DNA of 64,000 bases from positions 4,969,896 through 5,033,895 of the forward strand of contig CM076957.1 of assembly GCA_039566865.1 (NCBI GenBank). The letters run 5' to 3'. Both the position numbers and the translations under genes were made by a program. Positions 45,401 through 52,361 of the stretch are shown here, one piece after another. The first letter of the stretch is position 1; each line of letters opens with the position of its first letter. The notes under the pieces were generated by a model. The model was given only the letters and a program-made list of their open reading frames with translations, did no database searches and had not been told where the DNA came from. This DNA is from Aurelia coerulea (Eukaryota; Cnidaria; Scyphozoa; Semaeostomeae; Ulmaridae).

Positions 45401-48400
45401 TCAAGGACTCCCCCCCCCCCCCCCAGTAAAAAACTGATGATTTTAAGTTTTAAGAAATTCTCTGTGGTCAGTTCCTCAGTTTCTAGTTTCTAAGGAAACT
45501 GAATTTTGATGACATCCAAATTGTGCTTAGAAGAATTTTTACATCAGCGTTTGTCAGTAGTCCCAGATGTTGTCCTTTTGCCCAAGCAAATCTCGACAGA
45601 TTTTTCGAATTTTCACGCAAAGCAAGATCTGAAAGTTAAAATGGTGCAACACAATTTTGAGGAACCGGGGAAATTTGAGCAGCACATTATTACGAAAAGT
45701 GCTTGGCATTTTTTATCCAGGTGGTAGCGCATTATAAATCTTTATAAACCCTTATGAGGGCTTATAATCAATATGTGTATGCATGTATCTTTTATAGAGA
45801 AAGCGCTCATTGGAAACTCAACTCTCAGATCATAAAAAACTAATAAGAGACTTTTGTACTGGAAAATCTTAACCTTGAGAAAGTTCATTTTGATGAAAGA
45901 AGTCTTGGAATATTCTTTTAAATAACGGTTCTTAAAATATTCAGAGTTGAGTACTGGAAGCTTCTCACAAGTTCCTAGTCTCAATCAATAAAAAATTTAA
46001 TAGTGACTACCAGTGCAGTGCCCTTGTGGATATTCAAAAGAAAGTTTTTAAAGCCTTTCCAATAATTTTTAGACATTCAATTCAAGTACCGTCCGATATG
46101 GTGATATGAAAATAAAGTAAAACTATGCTGAGGATTTCCTTTCCTAAAAATAGTTTCATAAATCATGTCAGGTTTGTCCTTTTTGCAAACCACAGTATAC
46201 CTTGGTCGACCTGGAAGCACAATGGTCACGACAAAGAGTGTCTGACGCCAGATCAAACTCGAAAATTCTAAATCGAATTCGAAAATTCGTGCAGGTGAAA
46301 ACGCTGAGGGGACAAGAAGATTCATCCGAGAAGCTATGAAGCTTGAGTTTCTTTACGAAGAAAGAGTTTCAAAAATTTTACGGGCAAAATAATTTAACCA
46401 TATACTGAAAGAATTTAAATTCGCATGGTTTACATTGTTTTTTTTTTGTAGCCGGCACCACTAAAGTACAATTTCCTTCAATTTTATCGATTCATGCAGG
46501 TCCGACATTCACAACACGAATTTTCGCTCGCCATCTTGAAACTGAACTGAAAATCAACGCAGCATCTTATAGTTTAGCCTGACTCACAGACCAAACGAGG
46601 AACTCGTCGTTTTCTGTGAGTCAGGCTACTTATAGCTGGCTTCTTCAAAACAAATAGCTTTTTCTTGTGTAACAGAGTTAAACGAACAAAGAAAGATAAA
46701 AGCTAGTGTGGTTTTTTCATATGAATATGTGTACTAAGCTCCATCAAGAAACAGTCCACGTTGGGAAACTTGATGAAGATGAGGAGGCATCCTAGGCCAA
46801 AAACATCCTTAAGTCTTTGTGGTTCTCTGCAAGAAATTTTCACGCAGCAAATATCTGGGAATAAAAGCAATGCTGTGAAGAAACTTACCAATGTTTTCTT
46901 AGAACTTGCTTGCATTTTATTTATCTGCTTCTTCATTTTCTTGTGTATTGAAAGCATTCTTGTGAGTTCTTGAAAGGCAGTGATTTCTTGCTCGTAAATC
47001 AACGAAAAAGGAAAAAAATTCGTGCCGACGCCAGATCGAAGACTTGCTCGAATTCGAAAATTCCAGATCGAATTCGAAAATTCCAGATCGAATTCCAAAA
47101 TTCCAGATAGAATTCGAAAGTTCGCGATGTTTCAGTCACATGACTCATATGCGTCCCAACATGTCCCAATAAAGTCCCAAGAAAAGCAATGTCGCAAGTG
47201 GAGACTTGGAAACAAAACGCAGTTTGAGGGATTTTGACTTGGCTCCTGATCACTGAATTTCTATTTCCTGCTTTATGCTTTGCGGGGCAAATGAAAGGTT
47301 TACATTGTTGTTAGTGCAACATTCCCAGTTATCTGTTCTCGTCAATGTTTTACCTTGGTTTTACCTATTGACTATGGTTTTACCGAATGTTAAGTAAATG
47401 TGAACTCTCGCACCATCAGTGTTGATACCTTTGAGGCCACTAGGCCATGAAGGTTTCCTAGCAATGCGTCTTGAAAAAAATTACGAATTGAAAGCAGTTT
47501 CGAAAATCACGATAAATCTCCGCAGACGCAAATCTTTGCGATCATGAAATACAGCAGACAACCTTTGCAGGTTTTCCCAAGACCCAAGGTGCTGAACAAA
47601 AAACCTTGAAGGGTTCTCTTGAGTGCTACCTTAAAACCCTTAAGCCTCTTAAACCTTTAAAGGATTTTGGAAAAACCTTTTGGTTATGCTGAACAAGAAA
47701 AAAACCCCAAAAGGTTTTTAAAGAGTCTGAAAAACCTTAGGGTTATTGAAGAAACCCCAACCATGACCCGTTCTCCCAAAAAACCTTTGAGGGTTTCTAA
47801 TGAGCATGAACAACCCCAAGGTTTTTTCAAACACCCTATGTAGCACCCTTATTTTTTTGAGTGTAAGAAATATCCTTTCTTGTTAAATGGAAGAAAGGTT
47901 AGCTATTTTTCTTTTAATGTCTACATACTAAACTGCCTTTTTACATAAAACATTCGTCTTAGATGTATCTCCACTCGTTTTATAAAATAACTTTACTGAA
48001 CGGCCTATTGTGCAAGAATCTCAAAGCCCAGGAAAACTTTCTCCTGCCACTGTTGTTTTGCTTTTCTGGTCAATCTAATGACCATGAGGTGAGAGTTTGG
48101 TCATTTACAAATGAAATAACGTTTATTTCAAAGTCATTGACGCGATTGTTCTTTTTATATTTATTTTTTTACGAGGTGGGGTAAGGTGGGCCTACTGAGA
48201 ATTCAACAATAATTCAAATTCAACGAAGCCTTGAATTGCTTAAATTTTCGCATTTATATTCATCTTGCCATGTTGTTTTCTGTCTAAAATGCGAAAATGG
48301 GTTTCCTATTACCGCAGTTGCTGTCTTGTAACCAATAAATTGGAGTAAACATACTGCAAACATCTTTATTTGACTGTTATTATCAAATTCGATCACTGAC

Positions 48401-51400
48401 TTGGAAGTCACAGCGATGGCGGATCACAGCATAATGACCGTAGTTTTAGTTTCGTCGTGGGAACGGCATTGCTTGCGATAAAAGGCAAAGACTGTGATTT
48501 TATTGAATAGAGAATAGTTGAGAAAGGTAATTCCATTAATTTTTTTAATCATTTACCCTTTCGTATTCCGATATTGTGCAAGTTTTGAAAATAGACCCAC
48601 TTTTCCCGCTCGTCGGAAAAAGTGGGCCTATTTTAGTTGCCAAAAGAGAAAATTCTTTAAAAATATTTAACTGCCTTTGTCAGAGCTGAGTTTTTTCCCA
48701 AGAATAAAGAACCATTGAATGTCAATTAAACGAAACTTTTGAAATGTTTTTCATTTTCATCTCGTGTTACCAGCTATCCATTTTGAGATTTTGCTCATTT
48801 TAGACCCACATTACCCCACCCTACCCTCCTGTCTCTCTTACTATGTCGATTCCCTTTAACTTTTATCGCATTTGAAAAATTGTTAAAGACAGAAGCGATA
48901 GCAGTGGCTCATTGCGCAATGGAAACCAGCCTTGAAAAATGATCAAGCAGTTTTGAAGATGTGTTTGAAATCTGTTGAAAAATGTGGTTTTATTCATCAT
49001 TTGTCAAATTTCAGTGATTTTGTACTGTCTTCGGCGAATCCAGGCAATATGAAATGAAGACATTTAAGTCTATCTCAAATTAGATGTCATGAACAAGGAC
49101 AGAGTTTGTAAGACAGTAGCATGAGTTGCTTTTGTTGACACCTGAATTCAAAGCGATTTGCGATCGCAGAGGATTTTCCTTCCTCCTTTTTGCTTCCTTT
49201 TTTGCTTATTTTCTTTATATAATTTTTTTTCGAATACTTTACTTTTTTTCAATTTTTTTTTCAAATATTTTAATTTTCTTCAAATACTAGAAATACTCTG
49301 ATCCAGGGTACATATATCTATATATGACAAAGGGCCCTGAGGACGAGGTTGAACAGGAAGGGGGCATTTTTCACCCACCTCCTACCAAACATGTTTAATA
49401 CATATATCTATATATGAGAAAGGGCCCTGGGGACGAGGTTGAACAGGAAGGGGGCATTTTTCACCCACCTCCTACCAAACATGTTTAATATATAATTCAT
49501 TCACAACGATATCCCTTCAGTAAAAATAACCCTGATAACATCGCAGGGGCGCACATTAGGGGGGTGTGGGGGGGGGGTGAGACACCCCTCCCCCCCAATA
49601 ATTTCTGAGTCGGTCCAAAAATTTTCTCAAAAGGGAAAAGTCGGTCCACGACAAAATCGGATGGACCAACTTCAAGGACCGACTTCGTGGACCGACTTTT
49701 TCATGGACCGACCAACCACGACGAAGCTCGAAAGGTCCACAATTGTTTGAATCAAAGTTCGTCCGATTTTAAATGTTTTGGGCAAAGGTCCACCCATGAC
49801 GACAGTTAGAATATTCAAAAGAAGTGCTTCACAATAACTGGGAGAGTTGTTCTAAGCAAAAGCAGAGGATGGCATTAAACAAATTTCTTAGATGCATTAC
49901 AAAATTGCACAGGCTTCCATTCTTAGGGGCAAGCAATCATTGGCTTGTAAAAAGCGGTCTAACACAAAATGGAAGGTGTTTGTTGTACAAAGATTGTCCC
50001 AAGGAACAATGCTGTTACAAATACTCAAAATTTCTTATCTGGCACTGGGGTGCCGGTGGTGGTAGTTATGTGGCGTTGGAAAACAGACACTTGTGTATGA
50101 ATCCCAAAGAAGAAAGGAGACATGGGTTACAAATATTATCCATCAAAGGTGTATACGCTTCTACCAAAAGCTAACACTGCTGACGCACTATGATCGTAAG
50201 GGAAAACCTTCTAAGAGGACAAACACACTAAATCAAGTCGCTTTTGCTAGGCTTGGCGGTGAAGAAGTCGTTGTTCTTAAGATTGTGCCCATTCTTAAAA
50301 CTCCAAGTCCGTGATGCATTCTAAGCCAAAGTAAGAGGTCTGTCTTCAAAAATTTTCCTCGTTCGCTGATTTATAGCATAAATGTCACAAACGATAAAGG
50401 TTTCCTTGTCGCTAAAGGCAAGCATGATATTGGGAGATGCATTCTAAGGCAAAGTGAAGGATCTTTCTTCAAAAATTTTCCTCGTTCGCTGATTTATAGC
50501 AAAACTGTCACAAACGATAAAGGTTTCCTTGTCGCTAGTGGCAAGCATGATATTAGGAGATGCATTCTAAGCCAAAGTAAAGGGTCTTTCTTCAAAAATT
50601 TTCCTCGTGCGCTGATTTATAGCATAATTGTCACAAAACGATCCAGGTTTCCTTGTCGATAAAGGCAAGCATGATATTGGGAGATACATTCTAAGCCAAA
50701 ATAAAGGGCGTAGCCCCAAAAATTTTCCTGGGGACCCCCTCGTTTCAATACATCCACTTAATTTACCCTGGCCACACCGCTGCTTGCCAGGGTAAATTCG
50801 TTCAGTTCAGTCCGTAGGGTAAATACGTTCAGTCGGTCCGAAAAAATTTAGTCGGTCCAGAGCATGTTGACACCCCCCCAAACAAAATTTGAATGTGCGC
50901 CCCTGACATCATGGAATTATTGCAAAATGCATTGAAGTTTTAAAATTCCATCAACTAACCTCAGATCTGTTCCAGCAGCACTTATTACATCCATTTTTGA
51001 AGCAAACAATAATAACCCCAATACAAATTGCCAATTCTACCATTGTTGTTAGCGTTTGCAGTAGAATTATGCCTTGTCCATATTGCACATACGCGTAACA
51101 ATCACAGTCAGTCTGACTTTGAAAATAACTGTAACAGCTACACCAAGAGTGGAATCTTTCATATGTCGTGACGAGGCAGTTGATCACGACTTGTGTCACA
51201 GAGAAAATAGAGCAAATTATTGCCATCCCCATGTTAGTGCAGTTCTGAAAAAGAAGGGATATTCCGTATTAATATGGTTTTAGGGAATAGCAAAGATGGT
51301 TCATTGTCACTTCTGTTCGCTGTATTCTAGGTTGGATCTGCTCTAGTGTTATTACAATTATCGTATTTTGTCCTTTGATAGACTGATAATCGCTATAACT

Positions 51401-51906
51401 GCGACTCGTAATCAAAGATCCGAAAAATCGTCCAGAAATTGATAAACCTTGCTTTGATGCCGGGCGCCAAGAGCTTAGAACTTAGGCCAATTCTACACGA
51501 TTCCAGCTCACCAATAGACCATATTGACATCAAGAAAAGGACTTGGGAGAGCAAATTTTTTCTATTTTGTGAAAAGACCTGTTAGCCCAAAGTCAGCTCG
51601 ATCTACAAAGTGAAACAACTTCACAATTTATCAGTCAAAATCGTTTATATGTATTTTTTCGTGGCCGTATATCTAATCTTAGTTCAGTTACACGTCTTTA
51701 TGTTGATGACTGCGGAGTTGTCATGGTCTCCTGCTCTCCGTGGCATCGCCCTTGTAGTCTAGTAAAGAAGTTCGTGCTTGGTTGTAAAATTCTAAATTGA
51801 ATATAAGAAAATGAAATAAAATAAATATTCTTCTGGTGAATGTAAGACACAATACTTACGAGATATAAATTGGCAGGGTACTTTGCCGAGCAAATACCAA
51901 AAATTC
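33396..51906 (-). CDS. Multi-exon tetraspan (MS4A/CD20-like) gene with Q/N/P-rich PPxY tail; 3' part
   Basis: Assembled from minus-strand open blocks bounded by good splice sites, in transcript order: 51906-51860, 51244-50960, (46990-46889), 41158-41024, 39346-39110, 36108-35875, (33693-33676), 33491-33396; brackets mark weaker ones. The product has the end of a second membrane helix and loop (IFGICSAKYPANLYL), a third helix, a Cys-rich loop, a fourth helix and a CNKCCW juxtamembrane motif. A long hydrophilic cytoplasmic tail rich in Gln, Asn and Pro follows, ending TEAPPAYEEKDTAP. PPAY fits a WW-domain ligand, as on many endosomally sorted membrane proteins. The layout resembles MS4A/CD20-type tetraspans, but homology is inferred. 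The first exons (TM1-TM2) were not found. The gene is unusually long because its introns hold LINEs and MITEs. Confidence 0.65.
33595..33658. repeat. Short tandem repeat, TATTTAAAGAAT type
   Basis: Five copies of a 13-14 bp unit alternating TTTATTTAAAGAA and TGTATTTAAAGAA, in the last intron of the tetraspan gene. Confidence 0.85.
33676..33693 (-). CDS. Possible 18-nt microexon of the tetraspan gene
   Basis: A strong donor (ACGCAG then GTAAGG) needs an upstream exon. The nearest acceptor (GGAGGCAG) leaves six codons, LKGFTQ, in phase 0-0. The acceptor lies at the edge of a presumed transposon (33698-34100) whose duplicated AGCTGC includes the acceptor AG. The true exon may once have been longer. 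Confidence 0.3.
33698..34100. mobile_element. CTAGCCCTCCT-rich element
   Basis: Many direct and inverted forms of GCTAGCCCTCCTAAG, with GCGTTTACATGG at 33769 and 33903. Possible ends CTCCATGTGCTG and CAGCACCTTAG lie between AGCTGC at 33692-33697 and 34101-34106. Ends and duplication are tentative. The 94-codon frame at 33832-34116 is a repeat product. Confidence 0.5.
34404..34828. mobile_element. TACACG/AAGAAACT family MITE, copy C
   Basis: Left TACACGTTTTTTTTTATAAG, right CTTATAAAAAAAAGACGTG ending GTGTA. Internal AAGAAACT words with GTACTA follow the family pattern. Open frame 34487-34699 is unsupported. Confidence 0.65.
35040..35180 (+). repeat. Duplicated segment, partner of 38793-38970
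   Basis: From ACGAGGTGGGCCTAGCC through GACCTGAAAGAAGCTTATTT and CATTCAT it matches 38793-38945, and it resumes at 35660 (AATTTATCCTACAACCC) after an inserted element. The duplicate supplies the empty site. Function unknown; an open frame in the partner (38799-38984) is weak. Confidence 0.7.
35184..35656. mobile_element. PIF/Harbinger-like MITE, TAA duplication
   Basis: Ends GGCTATGTTCACACTGCTCC and GGAGCAGTGTGAACGAGGCC, with TAA directly outside (35181-35183, 35657-35659). The partner segment at 38948-38950 has one TAA and no insert. A 3-bp TWA duplication and GG-C-TTCACACTG ends fit PIF/Harbinger. It lies within the intron between 33693 and 35875. Confidence 0.8.
35875..36108 (-). CDS. Tetraspan gene exon: P/Q/N-rich tail
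   Basis: 234 nt, phase 0-0, 78 residues. Acceptor TCATTTTGATAG then CCATATAGC; donor CAACAG then GTTTGC (weak). It encodes PYSFQGQQTTANAPFQSNAN, then DTPPHLPETNNI and a Glu/Gln-rich end (EEQQRQQ). Composition matches the other tail exons. Confidence 0.6.
36424..38290 (-). mobile_element. 5'-truncated jockey/CR1-like LINE
   Basis: It contains the 3' two-thirds of a reverse-transcriptase frame (36827-38290), an untranslated tail and a terminal A-run (seen as T on the plus strand, about 36427-36443). The tail from about 36560 to 36444 is closely similar to 61803-61936 and 51710-51800. The element begins abruptly near 38290, as expected from incomplete target-primed reverse transcription. It lies in the intron of, and in the same orientation as, the tetraspan gene. 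Confidence 0.85.
36827..38290 (-). CDS. LINE reverse transcriptase, N-terminally truncated
   Basis: 487 codons without a break. GVPQGSILGP at 47-56 and FADD at 77-80 are the palm motifs; FADD carries two of the three catalytic aspartates. The first aspartate block (FDxVxH) and the whole endonuclease domain are missing, so it cannot move on its own. Thumb and C-terminal regions are full length, ending with a Cys/His cluster (C405, H408, H416, C421) near the C terminus and finishing GRFD. The initial ATG is only where the truncated copy begins. Absence of stops suggests a young insertion. Confidence 0.88.
   Translation of the reverse strand: MVGLIYKLKRCGVSGQLLSLIQSFLKDRKQRTVLNGQCSNWGDILAGVPQGSILGPLFFLVYINDLTSDLKCNVKLFADDTSLFTVVQEPNAAAEDMNHDLELISQWAHDWRMSFNPDPQKQAVELLLSKKRYEIDHPVILFNNIPVKKVNEHKHLGIVLDSKLSFSAHIESAISKTRKGIGLLKYLSKYLPRHTLNELYKLYVRPHLDYGDVIYHIPSKVSEFSHNIILPNLMEKLESVQYSAALAVTGTWRGSSREKLYTELGWESLSSRRWSRRLTLFYKIMNNLTPLYTKEPIPPRHVSNYSLRNHDAIGRIKARTEKFQSSFYPNCISEWNKLDPEVRLAPSVPVFKKKLLSIVRPPPKPVFGIHDPIGLSHLSQLRVGLSKLNFHKFKHNFRDTVNPMCPTHDGIEDTEHFLLLCPSFDIQRRDLLAGVSDLLRPFADITSFSNDFLMHLLLYGDQDLSNDLNRNILELTIRFIHNTGRFD
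38342..38686 (-). pseudogene. C-terminal fragment of a second LINE reverse transcriptase
   Basis: The frame has the order LLVRSEEITIHCRNLQNLIV, EIYECKNSISP and KIKYDLR-like IKYDLRIKNLLQ, typical of the C-terminus of jockey-like RTs. Near residue 84 the expected continuation (a LWN-type motif, here SILWNNLKK) moves to another frame, so it is frameshifted. It is a different family from the copy at 36827-38290 and lies immediately 5' of it in the same orientation. Confidence 0.65.
38793..38970 (+). repeat. Duplicated segment, partner of 35040-35690
   Basis: Same sequence as 35040-35180 plus 35657-35690 without the Harbinger-like insert. Confidence 0.7.
39110..39346 (-). CDS. Tetraspan gene exon: Q/N/H-rich tail
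   Basis: 237 nt, phase 0-0, 79 residues. Acceptor ATTTCTTTGCAG then CATGCTCAAGG; donor AATAAT then GTAAGT. It encodes HAQGGVWPGGSTVNQIQG, an acidic-aromatic stretch EDAELFAKFQNF, then a His/Gln/Asn-rich run with QPHYHHANPFMNQYQG. A transposon sits about 60 bp upstream in the intron (39406-39938). Confidence 0.68.
39406..39938. mobile_element. Inverted-repeat element with perfect 9-bp duplication
   Basis: Ends TAGACTTATGACGATGAGTC and GACTCATCATCATAAGTCTA are flanked by identical GGTGCGTAC at 39397-39405 and 39939-39947. No transposase. The 9-bp duplication and TAG start recall the TAGCC mini-hairpins. It splits a coding-like minus-strand segment (39948-40046). Confidence 0.85.
39939..40046 (-). 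pseudogene. Coding-like fragment interrupted by a transposon
   Basis: After TCTCTCTACTTTAG the minus strand reads EFLHEGIAPHVANDHNCK and continues HIESMFVFKPSTH up to the insertion at 39938. Beyond the element the same frame resumes for about nine codons to a stop near 39367. Codon-like composition, but no family identified. Possibly the last exon of a broken gene; it may be linked to 40329-40455. Confidence 0.35.
40329..40455 (-). pseudogene. Possible O-methyltransferase-like fragment
   Basis: The minus strand encodes DRVFPNFLDVLQPGGALACN followed by KYLNFFQAIKSNERF, then a stop. The LQPGG motif and following N resemble motif IV-VI of class I SAM-dependent O-methyltransferases, but nothing else of the fold is present. 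The 5' side is cut by a TTAA MITE (40467). Weak assignment. Confidence 0.3.
40467..40782. mobile_element. TTAA-target MITE, AGGGGCTCCGTCGTC type, copy 3
   Basis: Perfect family ends between TTAA at 40463-40466 and 40783-40786; the second TTAA is shared with the next element. Confidence 0.85.
40787..40993. mobile_element. TTAA-target MITE, AGGCAGTCTGTCA type, complete copy
   Basis: Ends AGGCAGTCTGTCATGCATCT and its complement, TTAA at 40783-40786 and 40994-40997, central hairpin CTTTCTACGACCGTAGAAAG. It directly abuts the preceding element. Confidence 0.85.
41024..41158 (-). CDS. Tetraspan gene exon: Q/N/G-rich tail
   Basis: 135 nt, phase 0-0, 45 residues, too short for a normal open-frame screen. 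Acceptor TTTTGTTTGCAG then GCAGCTCATGG; donor CAGCAG then GTAAAC. It encodes AAHGNSVITQQIPYNPRYG and continues to RSTQYQQ. The neighbouring exon start at 39346 is similar (HAQGG against AAHGN), suggesting exon duplication. Confidence 0.65.
41372..41500 (-). pseudogene. Possible C-terminal coding fragment
   Basis: The minus strand reads NLEKLIRRVKRAFAKRK, then YPIQIEAAHAPWAKKR and a stop, a strongly basic but plausible protein end. The upstream side dissolves into an ATT microsatellite. Not recognised. Confidence 0.2.
41862..42490. mobile_element. Foldback MITE with AAACCC/GGGTTT palindrome array
   Basis: Terminal arms of about 90 bp (TACACTCAAAAAAATAAAGG on the left; AGCAGCGTACAAATACGTTA and TACCCCTGGAGGTGCTCG shared in mirror image) enclose about 2.4-4 copies of a roughly 114-bp unit of nested AAACCCTT/AAGGGTTTT hairpins (41940-42370). 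The frame 42083-42343 is its translation. A related block is at 47575-47872. Confidence 0.75.
42491..43585. other. No recognisable feature
   Basis: AT-rich intronic DNA with no convincing exon or repeat edge. Confidence 0.35.
43588..44309. mobile_element. Tc1/mariner-like MITE, uninterrupted copy
   Basis: Ends CCGGGTGTCTAAAAAG and GAGACACCCAG with CCCCCTTTTGAC / GTTAAAAGGGGG inside, TA outside both. Shares its interior (ACCAGAGGTTTTG, GCCTAGCCAT) with 53511-54631, and so shows the state before that copy was interrupted. Confidence 0.75.
44439..44591 (+). CDS. Candidate exon A of an unknown plus-strand gene
   Basis: Acceptor CATGTCTTAG; donor ACACAG then GTGAAC, leaving in phase 1. It encodes about 50 residues of ordinary composition (RTADELFVKYFQRQERGQ, then KELEKTGLTSFWDT). 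The next block (45531) begins with two bases that complete the split codon as Glu, so the frames agree. A degraded echo of part of it lies at 54748-54800 next to the same MITE family. Family unknown. Confidence 0.35.
45128..45425. mobile_element. G-run-ended MITE, copy 3 (degraded)
   Basis: Left GAGAGGGGGGGGGGTACTTCAC, right CATCCCGTCGG then a long C-run at 45410-45424. Interior ATACCCAAGACAAAATA-type words as in the copies at 31406 and 53955. No clean duplication. Confidence 0.6.
45531..45720 (+). CDS. Candidate exon B of an unknown plus-strand gene
   Basis: Acceptor TTGTGCTTAG, donor TATCCAG then GTGGTA, phase 1 in, phase 2 out. It encodes EFLHQRLSVVPDVVLLPKQ and continues to KFEQHIITKSAWHFLS. 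The gene would lie inside an intron of the tetraspan gene on the opposite strand. No family recognised; no further exon found with confidence. Confidence 0.35.
46240..46300. repeat. TCGAATTCGAAAATTC short repeat
   Basis: Two near copies of TCGAAAATTCTAAATCGAAT; the same motif is amplified at 47034-47125. Confidence 0.7.
46575..46628. mobile_element. Mini-hairpin MITE, TAGCC...GGCTA family, shortest copy
   Basis: 54 bp: TAGCCTGACTCACAGA, short loop, TCTGTGAGTCAGGCTA. Flanks CTTATAGTT (46566-46574) and CTTATAGCT (46629-46637), 9 bp with one mismatch. Confidence 0.75.
46889..46990 (-). CDS. Candidate tetraspan gene exon: basic, helical tail segment
   Basis: 102 nt, phase 0-0, 34 residues with a charged amphipathic look (LTRMLSIHKKMKKQINKMQA). 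Donor TTG then GTAAGT is strong; the acceptor, a TTTACGAG then CAAGAAATC, follows a pyrimidine tract at some distance. Length and phase fit the flanking exons, but the frame runs on through both splice sites, so it could belong to something else. Confidence 0.4.
47034..47125. repeat. 20-bp minisatellite, CCAGATCGAATTCGAAAATT
   Basis: About four imperfect tandem copies of the 20-bp unit. It overlaps the open frames at 46999-47253, which are therefore not credible genes. Confidence 0.85.
47575..47872. mobile_element. Relative of the AAACCC/GGGTTT foldback element
   Basis: It starts AAGGTGCTGAAC and ends AGCACCCTTATTTTTTTGAG, the mirror of the left terminus at 41862. The interior repeats AACCTTNAAGGGTT palindromes. 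Left end incomplete. Confidence 0.65.
47880..49300. other. No assigned feature
   Basis: Intronic AT-rich DNA with T-rich tracts at 49195-49275. Short frames 47963-48184 and 48220-48411 are unsupported. Confidence 0.35.
49311..49490 (+). repeat. 90-bp tandem duplication
   Basis: Two almost identical copies (49311-49400, 49401-49490) starting CATATATCTATATATGA and including AAGGGCCCTG and CACCTCCTACCAAACATG. Confidence 0.95.
49544..50905. mobile_element. hAT-like element with CAGGGGCGCACATT ends
   Basis: CAGGGGCGCACATTAGGGGG at the left and GAATGTGCGCCCCTG at the right; ACATC lies close outside both. Inside are the 124-bp units (50310-50720), a CCCTGGCCACACCGCTG hAT terminus (50757-50780) and GTCGGTCC repeats. 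Open frames 49824-50174 and 50093-50314 could be a captured fragment or transposase debris; I recognise no domain. Confidence 0.55.
50960..51244 (-). CDS. Tetraspan gene exon: TM3, Cys-rich loop, TM4
   Basis: 285-nt exon, phase 0-0, 95 residues. Acceptor CTTCTTTTTCAG then AACTGCAC; donor GAG then GTTAGT. It encodes NCTN (a possible N-glycosylation sequon if lumenal, otherwise incidental), a helix MAIICSIFSVTQVVINCLV, and a loop with WCSCYSYF and DCDCYAY giving four cysteines. A helix around LTTMVELAICIGVIIVCF follows, then the juxtamembrane cysteines of NGCNKCCWN. The strongest single coding block outside the GPCR and LINE. Confidence 0.75.
51710..51832 (+). mobile_element. LINE 3' tail, copy
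   Basis: GTCATGGTCTCCTGCTCTCC and GGCATCGCCCTTGTAGT match the tail of the LINE at 36424-36560 and the copy at 61803-61936; ends in an A-rich run. It lies just 3' (on the minus strand) of the 51860 exon. Confidence 0.65.
51860..51906 (-). CDS. Tetraspan gene exon: end of TM2 and short loop
   Basis: 47-nt exon. Acceptor CAGTTTTTTTCAG then GAATTTTTGG; donor CTC then GTAAGT. It enters in phase 1 and leaves in phase 0, encoding IFGICSAKYPANLYL after a split codon. The G-x-x-G-I/C-x-A-K-x-P pattern is typical of the second helix and following loop in MS4A-type proteins. Confidence 0.65.
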
Positions 51907-52002
51907 CTGAAAAAAACTGAATGTACCAAGAAATTAGATGGGAGTTATGAATAATTCCATTTGATATATAACATGACACTAAGAATTAGAAATCTATTCC
52001 CT

Positions 52003-52105
52003 TATAGACTTGCGCCAAGTCTATTTCGTCAAAAAAAATTTAAGGGAAAATACTTTCCGGTAGACTTATTACAGTTGACAAAACAGACTTGGGGCAAGTC
52101 TAGTT
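52003..52105. mobile_element. Hairpin MITE, AGACTTG(G/C)GCCAAGTCTA type
   Basis: TAGACTTGCGCCAAGTCTAT and AGACTTGGGGCAAGTCTAG bracket about 65 bp, with CCCTTAT outside both ends. Each end is itself nearly palindromic. Confidence 0.6.
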
Positions 52106-52361
52106 CCCTTATGAAATGAAATCTCCATTAGTGACAAGTTACAATAGCAAGTCACGAGTGAGTGGAAGAGGATCTAGGATCTACCAGAAGATATTAATGG
52201 CAATGTGCCCATGTAAGTACAGCTGCATATACACTCTTGTGATGATGATATTTATTCACAAATCAGCTAAAACTGATACTTATTGATTTGTACGCCCTAG
52301 AAAAAGCAATGATTATCTAGTCTATGGCGCTTACAAGAACAAGAACATAACAAAACTTTAA

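Noticed and set aside
50310..50720. Tandem-repeat protein gene
   Set aside because: The 124-bp unit is not a multiple of three and carries stops in every frame across repeats.
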